Source: Neoalteromonas facilis (GTDB lineage: Bacteria > Pseudomonadota > Gammaproteobacteria > Enterobacterales > Alteromonadaceae). From it: 64,000 nt of DNA. The position numbers and the translations under genes are program-made. This document shows, in pieces, positions 56,009 to 64,000 of this stretch (positions within the stretch are counted from its first letter, which is position 1; each line of letters starts with the position of its first letter). The DNA lies in contig NZ_PEAY01000001.1 of NCBI RefSeq assembly GCF_002807665.1, forward strand, positions 1,116,001 to 1,180,000, read 5' to 3'. The notes under the pieces are model-generated. The model made no database searches and was not told the DNA's origin. It was given only the letters and a program-made list of their open reading frames with translations.

Positions 56009-56965
56009 TCAAATTTCAGATTGAATTCGCTCACCACATAGCGCATTCAATTGGGGCTCAACCCAGTTAAATCGACTCGATAATGCAATATAATCATTTA
56101 AGCAGAACATAGTTCTTTGTCCTGATGCAAGCAGCTCAAAAAGGAACTTTAACTTCTCTTCGGTTCCTTCTCGGCAAAGTTGAAAACTGAAATGCACCGT
56201 ATTCTCAGTCCCAAGTAATTTGGCATGGCCTTCTTTTAGCATATATAGACTTACTAATGCCTCAATCAAGAACTGTGACCGGTGTCTAAACCGATGCTGA
56301 ATATTATTATCAAACTGCTTAGCGAACTTCTTCCGGCACTGTTTAATGGCAGGTAATGCTAAAGGCATAAAACCATGGCTCAAAGCAAGGTAGTTTGCCG
56401 AACCCGGTTGAACAAGCTGGCTCGATAACTTTAATGCATCAAAATGTAATGTTTGAAACCGTTCGTCTTCATTATCAATGAACTCTCCATAGACTTTAAC
56501 GCCCTCAGAACTCAAGAAAAATTCTGGAGAAACTGAACTGGAGAAAAACGTATCATCATTGCCAATAACAACAACATCTGCCAAGTTTGGGATCTTATCA
56601 ATACAGGTTAATATAGATCGGGTATTAAATGTGGGTAAGCACTCGAGGTTGCCTTTAAACAGTTCTTTGTGATCGATAATGTGGATACGATCATCTTTTA
56701 TCCGTTCGAGGTCTAAAAACTTTGGCTCCTGGGCATCAGTTAACAAATAGATATTATTGTACCAAGGTGCATGATTAACGATTGACCGCAAACAGTACTT
56801 AAGCTCATCGGCCTCTATAAAACGCTTATCGCTAATACTGTGTTCTATATCTTCATTTCTTTCGACAATAAAGTTCTTTTCATACAACCTTCGTTTCTTC
56901 AAATGAGCTTCATCATTACCTCCAACCCAAGGTATCACGAAGTCAATATTTACTTTTTTAGTCAA
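56009..56965 (-). CDS. Stealth-family sugar-phosphate transferase
   Basis: Stealth proteins move a hexose-1-phosphate from a nucleotide sugar to a glycan acceptor. The 318-residue protein has the conserved regions in order: CR1 IDFVIPWVGGND (residues 7-18), CR2 ELKYCLRSIVNHAPWYNNIY with LLTDAQ, then LPTFNTRSILTCIDKIPNLA and VVIGNDDTFFSSSV, and CR3/CR4-like RFRHRSQFLIEALVSLYML. The CR1 acidic pair usually read as WVDGSD is WVGGND here. It overlaps maf by 8 bases, which suggests coupled synthesis with the flagellin glycosyltransferase. Confidence 0.85.
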   Translation of the reverse strand: MTKKVNIDFVIPWVGGNDEAHLKKRRLYEKNFIVERNEDIEHSISDKRFIEADELKYCLRSIVNHAPWYNNIYLLTDAQEPKFLDLERIKDDRIHIIDHKELFKGNLECLPTFNTRSILTCIDKIPNLADVVVIGNDDTFFSSSVSPEFFLSSEGVKVYGEFIDNEDERFQTLHFDALKLSSQLVQPGSANYLALSHGFMPLALPAIKQCRKKFAKQFDNNIQHRFRHRSQFLIEALVSLYMLKEGHAKLLGTENTVHFSFQLCREGTEEKLKFLFELLASGQRTMFCLNDYIALSSRFNWVEPQLNALCGERIQSEI

Positions 56966-59900
56966 GCGGAAAACCTCCTACTTGACGTTCATAAAACTGT
57001 TGCGTTATTTGACTTACTGTCTTCTCCTGCATCGTAGGCTTGAATGGATGAATGAGCATATCCGTTTTATGGAACGGGCGTCCTCGATTTCCGACGCCAT
57101 CCTTAAGCACAAGCTCATCTGCCTTATGCGCAGCAAGTATAAAATCAGGAAAGTCACAGAGAAACTCGTAATCGCTTAAATCTTGAAGTAATTGCTCTTG
57201 GTATTGAGATTGCACATCTTTTCGCTCACATGTGAATTTTACTTTAGGTATGAGTAACCCAAAATCTTCTGTCATAAGAGAAGCTCGCGTAAGTTTAGCA
57301 ATACTGACTTCATCGAATGAAAACGGCCTCTCACCAGCATGAAAAGACTTTAGTGCTTCCTCGTCACGAATTGGACTATCACAGTACACACCGTTGATCT
57401 GGTGTTGCGGGTAATGCATTCGCAATTCATTCAATGTACTTAGTGACTCGATAGCAGCAAAAACTCTTACTCCGGTACTACCTTCTAATACCCCATTTAA
57501 AGCCGCCAAAACTGACTGTTTATGTGGCTCTCTAATTAATACTATTAACTTTTCACCGGGATTTAATTCACGAGACTGTAGAATCAAATCACAGTTATTG
57601 TCTTTTGGGCTAAAAAAGTTAAACCACTTGATCAATTTGCCAGAGAATTCAGCGTCACAGATAGCATAGGTCGTACTACAGTCAGTAGATGATTGGAGTA
57701 ACGCGTTCTCTCTGTGAAAATGCATAGAATATGCAAAGTCATATGCGTTTGGAAAATTAATATACTCACTTTGAATAGTTCTTATTGTGTCTCGCCAAAG
57801 CTCTAAAGCCTGATTCAGTTCCTTACTCAAATGGCTATCGGAAACCTTATCTGAATTTATCGCTAACTGAAGTTTACTCAACACAGCATTAGCATAATTG
57901 CTGGTTCCGTAGAGCAAATAAAACAATAATGATCGTCCGCCTTGATAACTGTCATGCAACAAGGTTTTTTGCTTTATCAACAATTCATCTAGAGAAAGCT
58001 CTTGATTTAATGTTTGATCAATTAATTCTTCATACTGAGCGAGTTCACTAGTCAGTACGTCATGCTGATATTTCTGCCTAAATTTTAGTTTGTAGTCACT
58101 TGCTGTGCATACCGGTAGATAGGCTTTGGATTGAATCTCCTGTATTGCCGATTGCTTCTGTTCCTGATTCGACATCAAAAGCACATTGTCTAGTGTTAGG
58201 GGCGTAGTACCTGCAATGCGCACACCGTCTGAACAATTAAAACACTCTACTGATGTACCCTGTAATGACTGTTCCATGATCTCTTTGCTAACTTTAAATT
58301 CATACTTAGTAAAGACGGCTGGTTTGAAGTTTCCTGGAACTCTGATATTCGTTTGATTCTTTTCTGCGTAATCATATAACTCTTTCCCGTCACCATCATA
58401 ATATCCACTTTGCTTTGAGTGGTGGGTCTTATCGTCTAAAAAGCCAAGATCTACCCCCATTAGATAAAGTTGTGCAAAATTAAGCTCTAAATAAAGGTTG
58501 AGTACGAAATTGGTAACGGTAGGAAAGGCAAATTCAAGCTTCTGCCAATCATTGGAGTTCAAGATATTCAGGTTTGAAACCGTTGAAGATTCCCCTTCTT
58601 TAAACGCCAGCAAAACACCTTTGAATAAATCGGCGGTATCTGGGTGCAAACCATTGCATGAAATTAACGTAATTTGTTCAGTAAATGCTTTGGTACTAGA
58701 ACGAGTAACCCAGTCAAATGTTGAGCGATTTTGCTCAATCTCGGCATGAAAATCAGGGACGATATTGTTTTTATAAAGCACTTGAAGGGCCGTTCCGCAA
58801 GAAACAATAATCGCCTGTTCAGAATGTTCTTTTATTATATCCAGCGATTGATCCAGTGACGGCCCATTGCCCACGATAAACACCGGCGTTTCTTTGGTTT
58901 CAAAACTTAGATGCTGACTTGGGTTTGCTCTTAAAAATGGCGTACCTCGATTGATTAGCTCTACTGTATGTGCAATCCCATATCGTGCATGGTCATAACA
59001 TTCGCCAAGAGCAATCACCACCTGCAATTGTTCTCGCAATTGGTTAACCGCCTCGACTAGATCGGGGCGATAGTAAGACTGATAGAAGAATGTGTTGACT
59101 AATACATAGGGGCCAATGGCATAAAATTGACTGATTAGGTCGCGAAACAAATGCGTGCCGTTATCGCCGATATTGATGTAAATTCGAGCATCTCGTTCAT
59201 CGACTTCGGTTAAAATACGCTCCCAGTCAATTGCAAATAAACTGGCATAGAAAAAATCAGGCTCAGGTTCACAAATGAATAAATTTTCGACTTGATGGCC
59301 TTCATTTAAAGCATCTAATTGATACCCATTGCCCAAGCCAAACAGTATCAATGCCTTGATCGTCTCAGGCAACGCACTTTGTCGCTCTTCTAGTTCGTCA
59401 ATGAGAAGCTCCGTCGCACTGACAAACTTATAATGTGTGTACTGCTTTAGTTTAGTGCCGTCATAACCCAGCACTAATCCATCTCGGTTAGGGTACTTTG
59501 CAAATGTTTCATAATTGAGGGCCCCTTCTTCCTTTGGACCATCACCATAATAACTTTCAGGAAACCTCAAACTGGATAAATTAATTTGCCCATCTGCATT
59601 TTCAACCACACACCAACGCTCAGGCGTGTAGTTATGAAACTGCTTCGCAATGTCTGGAAAGTACCTTTCAAAAGCGCGCATGTTTCTTTGGAACCCATCG
59701 TGCTGTTGATTATCAACGGGCAACCAATCTTTAGCCGTCGTGGGCGACGACCACAACGGTAATTCATACCGTGCATTGGTGTACTTCCCCCACGGTAAAC
59801 CCGAACTTTTGATTACCTGCCACTTTTGGGTTCGCAGTTCTCGTTCAATTGCGTTAAAAGTAGGTATGTTGTAATGCTTGTATATCGCTGCTCGCTTGAC

Positions 59901-60500
59901 TGGACAATGTTCACGCAATTCCCCCAAGTCAGAGACTATATTGCTAGCATCTTCACCAATCTGAAAATACAGCGCGACCTTTTTCTCATGACAATACTTG
60001 AGTAAATGTTGCCAATCGAAACACAGCAATGACGCAAAAAAGTACTGCTGCTCTGGTTCATATATGATGCAGTGTTCCAGTGTGTGAGAAGTAATAACAC
60101 GGTGTAAATGAAACCCCAATCCAATACCCAGTACGACTAGAGCATCGACAGGCTGACGTAAACCCATACCAAGTATCGAATCAGGGTCTTCAAAGTTAAT
60201 AACCGGCGCGTTAGCAAGTCTATTTTGATACTGCTGTTCAATTTCTGCTTTCGGATCAATGCCATACAAGGTTCGCCCTTGTAATTTATCAACTACATTG
60301 AACTGACCGTTTCGATTGCAAAAAACCCCTAAATTATACCAGCACAACGCTTCAATGGTGGGGCTCAGCGCAGGAATGTACCGTGCAAATGCCTGTTTAT
60401 TTCGCTTGAACGTGGATTGTAACGCTTCAGCTGCCGACTTCTCTATCTCGAGTTGCGCGGACTCATCTTCATGTAAATGCGTGCGAATATTGTCAAGCAT
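56958..60500 (-). CDS. maf: Large Maf/DUF115 motility accessory glycosyltransferase
   Basis: Maf proteins attach nonulosonic acids or other sugars to flagellin in the cytoplasm. The 1180-residue product has a DUF115/MptE-like core with FIVGNGPSLDQSLDIIKEHS near 540-559, SCGTALQVLYKNNIVPDFHA, VTNFVLNLYLELNFAQLYLM and GVDLGFLDDKTHHSK. Unusually, the N-terminal half holds two copies of one unit: LVVLGIGLGFHLHRVI ... IYEPEQQYFFASLLCFDWQH near 118-165, and LILFGLGNGYQLDALN ... ICEPEPDFFYASLFAIDWER near 380-430. It is longer than the usual Maf of about 600-900 residues. Position near the flagellin gene supports the role. Donor sugar unknown. Confidence 0.88.
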   Translation of the reverse strand: MLDNIRTHLHEDESAQLEIEKSAAEALQSTFKRNKQAFARYIPALSPTIEALCWYNLGVFCNRNGQFNVVDKLQGRTLYGIDPKAEIEQQYQNRLANAPVINFEDPDSILGMGLRQPVDALVVLGIGLGFHLHRVITSHTLEHCIIYEPEQQYFFASLLCFDWQHLLKYCHEKKVALYFQIGEDASNIVSDLGELREHCPVKRAAIYKHYNIPTFNAIERELRTQKWQVIKSSGLPWGKYTNARYELPLWSSPTTAKDWLPVDNQQHDGFQRNMRAFERYFPDIAKQFHNYTPERWCVVENADGQINLSSLRFPESYYGDGPKEEGALNYETFAKYPNRDGLVLGYDGTKLKQYTHYKFVSATELLIDELEERQSALPETIKALILFGLGNGYQLDALNEGHQVENLFICEPEPDFFYASLFAIDWERILTEVDERDARIYINIGDNGTHLFRDLISQFYAIGPYVLVNTFFYQSYYRPDLVEAVNQLREQLQVVIALGECYDHARYGIAHTVELINRGTPFLRANPSQHLSFETKETPVFIVGNGPSLDQSLDIIKEHSEQAIIVSCGTALQVLYKNNIVPDFHAEIEQNRSTFDWVTRSSTKAFTEQITLISCNGLHPDTADLFKGVLLAFKEGESSTVSNLNILNSNDWQKLEFAFPTVTNFVLNLYLELNFAQLYLMGVDLGFLDDKTHHSKQSGYYDGDGKELYDYAEKNQTNIRVPGNFKPAVFTKYEFKVSKEIMEQSLQGTSVECFNCSDGVRIAGTTPLTLDNVLLMSNQEQKQSAIQEIQSKAYLPVCTASDYKLKFRQKYQHDVLTSELAQYEELIDQTLNQELSLDELLIKQKTLLHDSYQGGRSLLFYLLYGTSNYANAVLSKLQLAINSDKVSDSHLSKELNQALELWRDTIRTIQSEYINFPNAYDFAYSMHFHRENALLQSSTDCSTTYAICDAEFSGKLIKWFNFFSPKDNNCDLILQSRELNPGEKLIVLIREPHKQSVLAALNGVLEGSTGVRVFAAIESLSTLNELRMHYPQHQINGVYCDSPIRDEEALKSFHAGERPFSFDEVSIAKLTRASLMTEDFGLLIPKVKFTCERKDVQSQYQEQLLQDLSDYEFLCDFPDFILAAHKADELVLKDGVGNRGRPFHKTDMLIHPFKPTMQEKTVSQITQQFYERQVGGFPLD

Positions 60501-60587
60501 CGTGGACTGCAGTATTTATTCTTGTTGTAGCATAAGGTTACTTTACCAACGGGGTTGTGAGCAAGGCTCATCAGCCCAAGAGATTAC

Positions 60588-61511
60588 TCAAAATGTAACC
60601 GTATTATTTAAATCTTGTAGACTCCAATTAGGGTCCGGTGTTTCCCAATTCCCGTAGTGATACGTCAAGTAAGCATGAGTATTCTGAGGAATAGGCCAGT
60701 GAAACCCTGCACAGTGGAACGTGCTAGTGCTCTTGGTATATTCGGCAGGCATACGAATAGCCCTAGAGGCTAGGCAGTAATCGCTAAATTCCTCTGACCG
60801 ATATTTCACAAAAAAATCAATTGATGGAAAGCGATCCGCCACTGTACACACAAACTTAAATGAGCGAATCGCACGCAAAGGCACGTTGCCAAAAGACTTA
60901 TCTGCGTAACATACATCTGCACGCCATCTTTCGGACGTTAATGATTCTAAACACTGGGTAAAGCGTTCAAGGTTGTCATTTATCTTATTTACACCTTCAG
61001 AATCTACGGCGATATCCATATCATCATCCCAAGGAATAAGGCTTTGATCACGATACAACCCCAGCAATGTTCCTGCATCAATATGATGGAAAAGATTGAA
61101 TTCTTTTAGTATTTGGCAACATGCATTCAACATCGATAATGACAAACCAATAGATTCTATGTCACGCTCGAAGCGTTTTGATGCCAGCAATCGAGCCGGC
61201 AAATGACTCAACGAGTCAGCAGGAATTCCGTATTGCTCTATTAACTGGCTTCGGATCTGTTCGAAGAACTCACTGGCTATAAAAACATATTCTGCGGGCG
61301 ATGTGCTCAATTGGGTCGGAGAATAAACCGGCACCCCATCAATAACACTGTGGTGTTTACTTTCATCGTTATCACAGAAACCCAACACCTCATAGTTATC
61401 TCGCAAGTTTCTATACGCCTGTTTGCCTGCCGTACCTGCACCAAAGATGTAGGCAGTCGGTTTAGCACTACTTTTCTTTGCAAGCTCAGTCGTCATTGGA
61501 TTTGCATTCAC
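60588..61511 (-). CDS. Rossmann-LicD fusion (LicD-family phosphotransferase)
   Basis: Residues about 18-100 are a Rossmann domain of the same kind as the small free-standing proteins (AYIFGAGTAGKQAYRNLRDN; EVLGFCDNDESKHHSVIDGV; FIASEFFEQIRSQLIEQYGI). Residues about 125-300 are a LicD domain with the signature DAGTLLGLYRDQSLIPWDDD and MDIAVDSEGVNKI. LicD enzymes transfer phosphocholine or a sugar phosphate to glycans. The fusion ties the Rossmann domain physically to a phosphotransferase. It lies 87 bases upstream of maf and 82 after the reductase gene, in the same unit. ATG at 61496 is an alternative start. Confidence 0.84.
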   Translation of the reverse strand: MNANPMTTELAKKSSAKPTAYIFGAGTAGKQAYRNLRDNYEVLGFCDNDESKHHSVIDGVPVYSPTQLSTSPAEYVFIASEFFEQIRSQLIEQYGIPADSLSHLPARLLASKRFERDIESIGLSLSMLNACCQILKEFNLFHHIDAGTLLGLYRDQSLIPWDDDMDIAVDSEGVNKINDNLERFTQCLESLTSERWRADVCYADKSFGNVPLRAIRSFKFVCTVADRFPSIDFFVKYRSEEFSDYCLASRAIRMPAEYTKSTSTFHCAGFHWPIPQNTHAYLTYHYGNWETPDPNWSLQDLNNTVTF

Positions 61512-61593
61512 CCTTTATCTTTGGTTCTCTGTTTATCGGCGTAAGAAGTGAAAACTGCACTTTCAGGCATGCTCAGCATTCTACGCAGGCCCA

Positions 61594-62781
61594 TCAGCGA
61601 ATCATGATCCTGCGACTTAACATGGCAAACAGATCCATGCCATCCCACACTGGCGCAAAATCCAACGCTTGCCCAACCGGAACAACACGGTCGATCCCGC
61701 TAATTTCAGGACGCATCACTAAGGCCTGTAAATCTGAATTTTCTCCTCCTGCATAAGTCAGAGTTTGCAGCTTTTCTGATTGTGTAAAGACAATATCCTG
61801 CAACGAGTGCACATTGACTAAAACATAGGTCATTTGACCGCCATGCAGACTGAGAAGCTTTTGCACATCCTGACAACTTACAACATTTATTATTCTGTAC
61901 TGCAACGTCACGGCGCCACACACCGCTGCCGAGTATTGACTGAATACTAATTGCTCGTTGCGCAGGGTTGGAGATGGCGTTAGTTGTTGCTGCGCTAATT
62001 CATCAACACGTGCAAAAAAATCAGACTGCGCAGCTGTATCCCCCACCCAATAAACGACTCGTGGCGAAGAGCAAGCCTGCTGCATATGAGGTAACGTATC
62101 TTTCCATAATTTCTGTGCCACATCCTGACATGATTGAGGTGTGCCCACAGCATCCGCATGGATAACAGCTGCGGAGTAACGATCAGCAAAACTAATGTCT
62201 CGAGTACGTGGTTTACTCGGTAACTGTCGAATCGCTTGTACGCTGTCATCCCCTCCCCATAACACGCGAGCATCTGCGACAAAGCTTAATTTAGCCGACC
62301 AATCTGATGTTTTATCCGTTCGTACGAATAGGTTCCTTTGCGCTATGGCTGCGTATTGAGGCTGTGAAAAAAGCTGATTAATAAGGCCAATTAGGTGTAC
62401 CTGAGTATCGGTTTCTTGTGTCGCTACACGGACAATATTCTTATTGCCCAACAGCGCTCCACATATCCAGCTGTACATAAACATAGTGTCCACATTACTC
62501 GGCGTAAAATGGACCACCAGCCCCAATGCTTTAACGAAAACATTCGGCGTAGTTTCCTTGTTTAGTTGGGGGCTTCTCACTATTTCACGTAACCAAAATC
62601 CCAGTGCAACCAATTCAGGAAACGCTTTGTAATCAGGGGTTAACAGCCTGCGCGATAAATCCTTTACAAAAGCTACAGTTGCTTCATCAGAGGGTAATAG
62701 AGGCGGCAACTGCTGTATTTCGTCGATAGCGAGTTCGATATTATGATTGGCAGGCGCTAGGAGGAGAATATTAGCGAGCAT
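61594..62781 (-). CDS. LuxC-like acyl-CoA reductase
   Basis: The 395-residue product (from ATG 62781, MLANILLLAPANHNIELAID) belongs to the aldehyde-dehydrogenase-fold LuxC family: LGLVVHFTPSNVDTMFMYSW near residues 85-104, FVADARVLWGGDDSVQAIRQ, FADRYSAAVIHADAV, and the active cysteine in MQQACSSPRVVYWVG near 236. It would reduce an activated acyl group to an aldehyde. The start overlaps the luxE-like stop by 11 bases; a longer frame to 62910 runs deep inside that gene and is rejected, though ATG 62799 is possible. No luciferase genes are present, so bioluminescence is not implied. Confidence 0.86.
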   Translation of the reverse strand: MLANILLLAPANHNIELAIDEIQQLPPLLPSDEATVAFVKDLSRRLLTPDYKAFPELVALGFWLREIVRSPQLNKETTPNVFVKALGLVVHFTPSNVDTMFMYSWICGALLGNKNIVRVATQETDTQVHLIGLINQLFSQPQYAAIAQRNLFVRTDKTSDWSAKLSFVADARVLWGGDDSVQAIRQLPSKPRTRDISFADRYSAAVIHADAVGTPQSCQDVAQKLWKDTLPHMQQACSSPRVVYWVGDTAAQSDFFARVDELAQQQLTPSPTLRNEQLVFSQYSAAVCGAVTLQYRIINVVSCQDVQKLLSLHGGQMTYVLVNVHSLQDIVFTQSEKLQTLTYAGGENSDLQALVMRPEISGIDRVVPVGQALDFAPVWDGMDLFAMLSRRIMIR

Positions 62782-63886
62782 GTTCCACTCCCTGAGCATG
62801 AGTATCACTGCACCCCCGCACTTCAGTCTTAGGCAGCCTGCCTGACACCGAGAAATACTTTCCACGCCAACCACAAGCGCAATCGTCTTCACCGTATATC
62901 GTACCGACATCTTCGGTTAGGATGCTATGGCCCGGATAACTGGTGGGGATAGACGATATCACTTGAATAATACCTTGTTGACCAAAGTCACAAGGCTGAA
63001 GACTATGCTGGTCGCGCACAATAACATCGGCATAGCTGGGGGCATGTAAGTACCCTTCTGAGCACTCAACAAATATTGACCCTACCTGCTCGGCCATGCC
63101 GTAAAAGTTATGCACTCGCGAAACCTTGGCGGCGGTATTTAAACGCTTTTTAAAGTCAGTATTACTCACTTTTTCATTTTCTAACTGCTTCCAGCCACCG
63201 CTGTGTAACAAGATGCCTTCGGGCAACGATAACGTACGCCCATCTTGCTCTAGTGCTTGAATGAAATAGCGCCACACCATAAACGTAAAGCCAAAAATAA
63301 GCACTGGCTGGGAAGCATAGCGTGCACAAAATGCGTCTATCACCGGCCAATTCGGCGTCATATCATCATTCAGTGCATAAGTGTGGTCTCGTCCAAAAAA
63401 GGCCAGCCCTTGAATACCGGCTGCACGCGCGTTGAACTCTGGCCCTTTCACCGTGGATGGGGCATCGATAATTAACATTGGTAAGCGCTGCTTACCGATC
63501 ACCTGCTGCAGTATGCTAACCAATACTTTGGATTGACGCTGACTAGTAGGTTTATCCAGCACCACTTTCGCGGTTACCTGCGAGGTTGTGCCAGAAGATT
63601 GTAGGGTTTTAAAAACCGCGTCCATCGGCACACTGGCTAATCGCAGTAACTTAAACAGGCGTACCGCTAAGAAAGGTACTTGTTCTAGCAAATCTATCGC
63701 TTCTGTGTGTATAAAAGCATCAACGATATGCCGATATTCCTGGCATTGTTCGTAGTGCAATGCGTTGAGATGACGCAAAACGTTCAACAAGGCCTGTTGC
63801 TTTTGTTGCTTACCCGTACCAAACACATCGAGTTGCGACAGGGTATTGAATGCAATGTCATAACTGTTGGTGTGCTGCACAAGCAT
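62771..63886 (-). CDS. LuxE-like acyl-protein synthetase
   Basis: The 371-residue AMP-forming enzyme of the LuxE family activates a fatty acid and holds it as a thioester. Landmarks: LQSSGTTSQVTAKVVLDKPT near residues 94-113, IFGFTFMVWRYF, LLHSGGWKQLENEKVSNTDF, VHNFYGMAEQVGSIFVECSE, and PGHSILTEDVGTIYGEDD. The C-terminal CGCRG-like DDCACGWRGKYFSVSGRLPK looks like the LuxE tail. It partners the LuxC-like reductase downstream (11-base overlap). The ATG is 6 bases from the stop of the AMP-ligase gene upstream. Confidence 0.86.
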   Translation of the reverse strand: MLVQHTNSYDIAFNTLSQLDVFGTGKQQKQQALLNVLRHLNALHYEQCQEYRHIVDAFIHTEAIDLLEQVPFLAVRLFKLLRLASVPMDAVFKTLQSSGTTSQVTAKVVLDKPTSQRQSKVLVSILQQVIGKQRLPMLIIDAPSTVKGPEFNARAAGIQGLAFFGRDHTYALNDDMTPNWPVIDAFCARYASQPVLIFGFTFMVWRYFIQALEQDGRTLSLPEGILLHSGGWKQLENEKVSNTDFKKRLNTAAKVSRVHNFYGMAEQVGSIFVECSEGYLHAPSYADVIVRDQHSLQPCDFGQQGIIQVISSIPTSYPGHSILTEDVGTIYGEDDCACGWRGKYFSVSGRLPKTEVRGCSDTHAQGVEHAR

Positions 63887-63892
63887 ATTACC

Positions 63893-64000
63893 TTATTCGT
63901 CAGAGAGTGAAGCTAACCGCATAATGGCCTGATAATCGGGCTTCCCGTTTGCTGTTAACGGCAAGCGTTCCACATTCAATAGTGTGATCAACGAAGGGTG
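63893..64000 (-). CDS. AMP-dependent synthetase/ligase, C-terminal tail (runs off the right edge)
   Basis: Only the last 35 residues are in the window. They contain ERLPLTANGKPDYQAIMRLA, the C-terminal lysine motif (LPLTANGK) of acyl-CoA synthetases and NRPS adenylation domains. The stop lies 6 bases before the luxE-like start, so the genes are one unit. Whether it is a free ligase or part of a longer fusion cannot be told. Confidence 0.72.
   Translation of the reverse strand, partial: HPSLITLLNVERLPLTANGKPDYQAIMRLASLSDE

Noticed and set aside
62782-62910. A longer reading of the LuxC-like protein starting at 62910
   Set aside because: It would overlap the LuxE-like gene by 140 bases and adds a Cys-rich segment unlike the family. 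The start at 62781 gives the normal short coupling.
61594-63886. A bioluminescence operon, suggested by the LuxC/LuxE-like pair
   Set aside because: No luciferase (luxAB) or luxD, luxG gene is seen, and all neighbours are glycan enzymes. The pair is known outside bioluminescence.
1-64000. tRNA or rRNA genes, CRISPR arrays, insertion sequences or prophage genes
   Set aside because: None was seen: no cloverleaf-like sequence, no regularly spaced repeats, no transposase or integrase motif in any frame read.

Overview
The window looks like chromosomal DNA of a marine-type gammaproteobacterium with a single polar flagellum (Alteromonadales/Vibrio-like grade; no genus can be fixed from the sequence alone). 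The grounds are: a FlrA/FlrB/FlrC sigma-54 flagellar cascade, FlhF/FlhG, ParC/ParP-type chemotaxis polar-localisation proteins, and a metA operator made of tandem MetJ boxes, which are a gammaproteobacterial hallmark.

Region 1 (1-10.5 kb) is housekeeping. It holds the 5' part of alaS with recX behind its back (no recA neighbour), a FemAB/GNAT-like protein, an M13 lipoprotein metallopeptidase closed by a bidirectional terminator, and a methionine operon on the minus strand (metA, then a methionine synthase naturally split into homocysteine and folate/B12/AdoMet halves, then a DUF938 methyltransferase).

Region 2 (10.5-42.5 kb) is an almost gap-free polar flagellar and chemotaxis cluster, all on the minus strand. 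Read in the direction of transcription it runs: flagellin, flrA, a PEP-CTERM-like surface protein (an intruder), flrBC, fliEFGHIJ, fliKLMNOPQR-flhB, flhA-flhF-flhG-fliA, cheY-cheZ-cheA-cheB, parC-parP, cheW and a DUF2802 protein. Sigma-54 (-24/-12) motifs with exact GG-N10-GC spacing stand before flrB, fliE and fliK, and a weaker one stands before flhA. This divides the cluster into transcription units as expected for a FlrA/FlrC hierarchy. The flagellin is short, divergent and lacks the D2/D3 region. Rod, hook, fliD and fliS genes are not in the window.

Region 3 (42.5-64 kb, running off the end) is a glycan-assembly island with looser packing and visibly more A+T. It encodes a sugar N-formyltransferase, an asparagine-synthase-like amidotransferase, two paralogous GT-B glycosyltransferases each paired with a tiny Rossmann protein, WbpB- and WbpE-like enzymes for 3-amino-uronic acids, a WbpI/WecB-type epimerase, a fused adenylation-carrier-SGNH protein, a Stealth phosphotransferase, a very large Maf/DUF115 flagellin glycosyltransferase, a Rossmann-LicD fusion, a LuxC/LuxE-like acyl reductase/synthetase pair, and the tail of another AMP ligase. 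The Maf protein and the position next to the flagellin make flagellin glycosylation the best reading. The mix of acyl-activating and phosphotransferase enzymes suggests an acylated, possibly phosphate-linked glycan that I do not recognise as a described system. Coordinates were read by eye; no similarity search was run.
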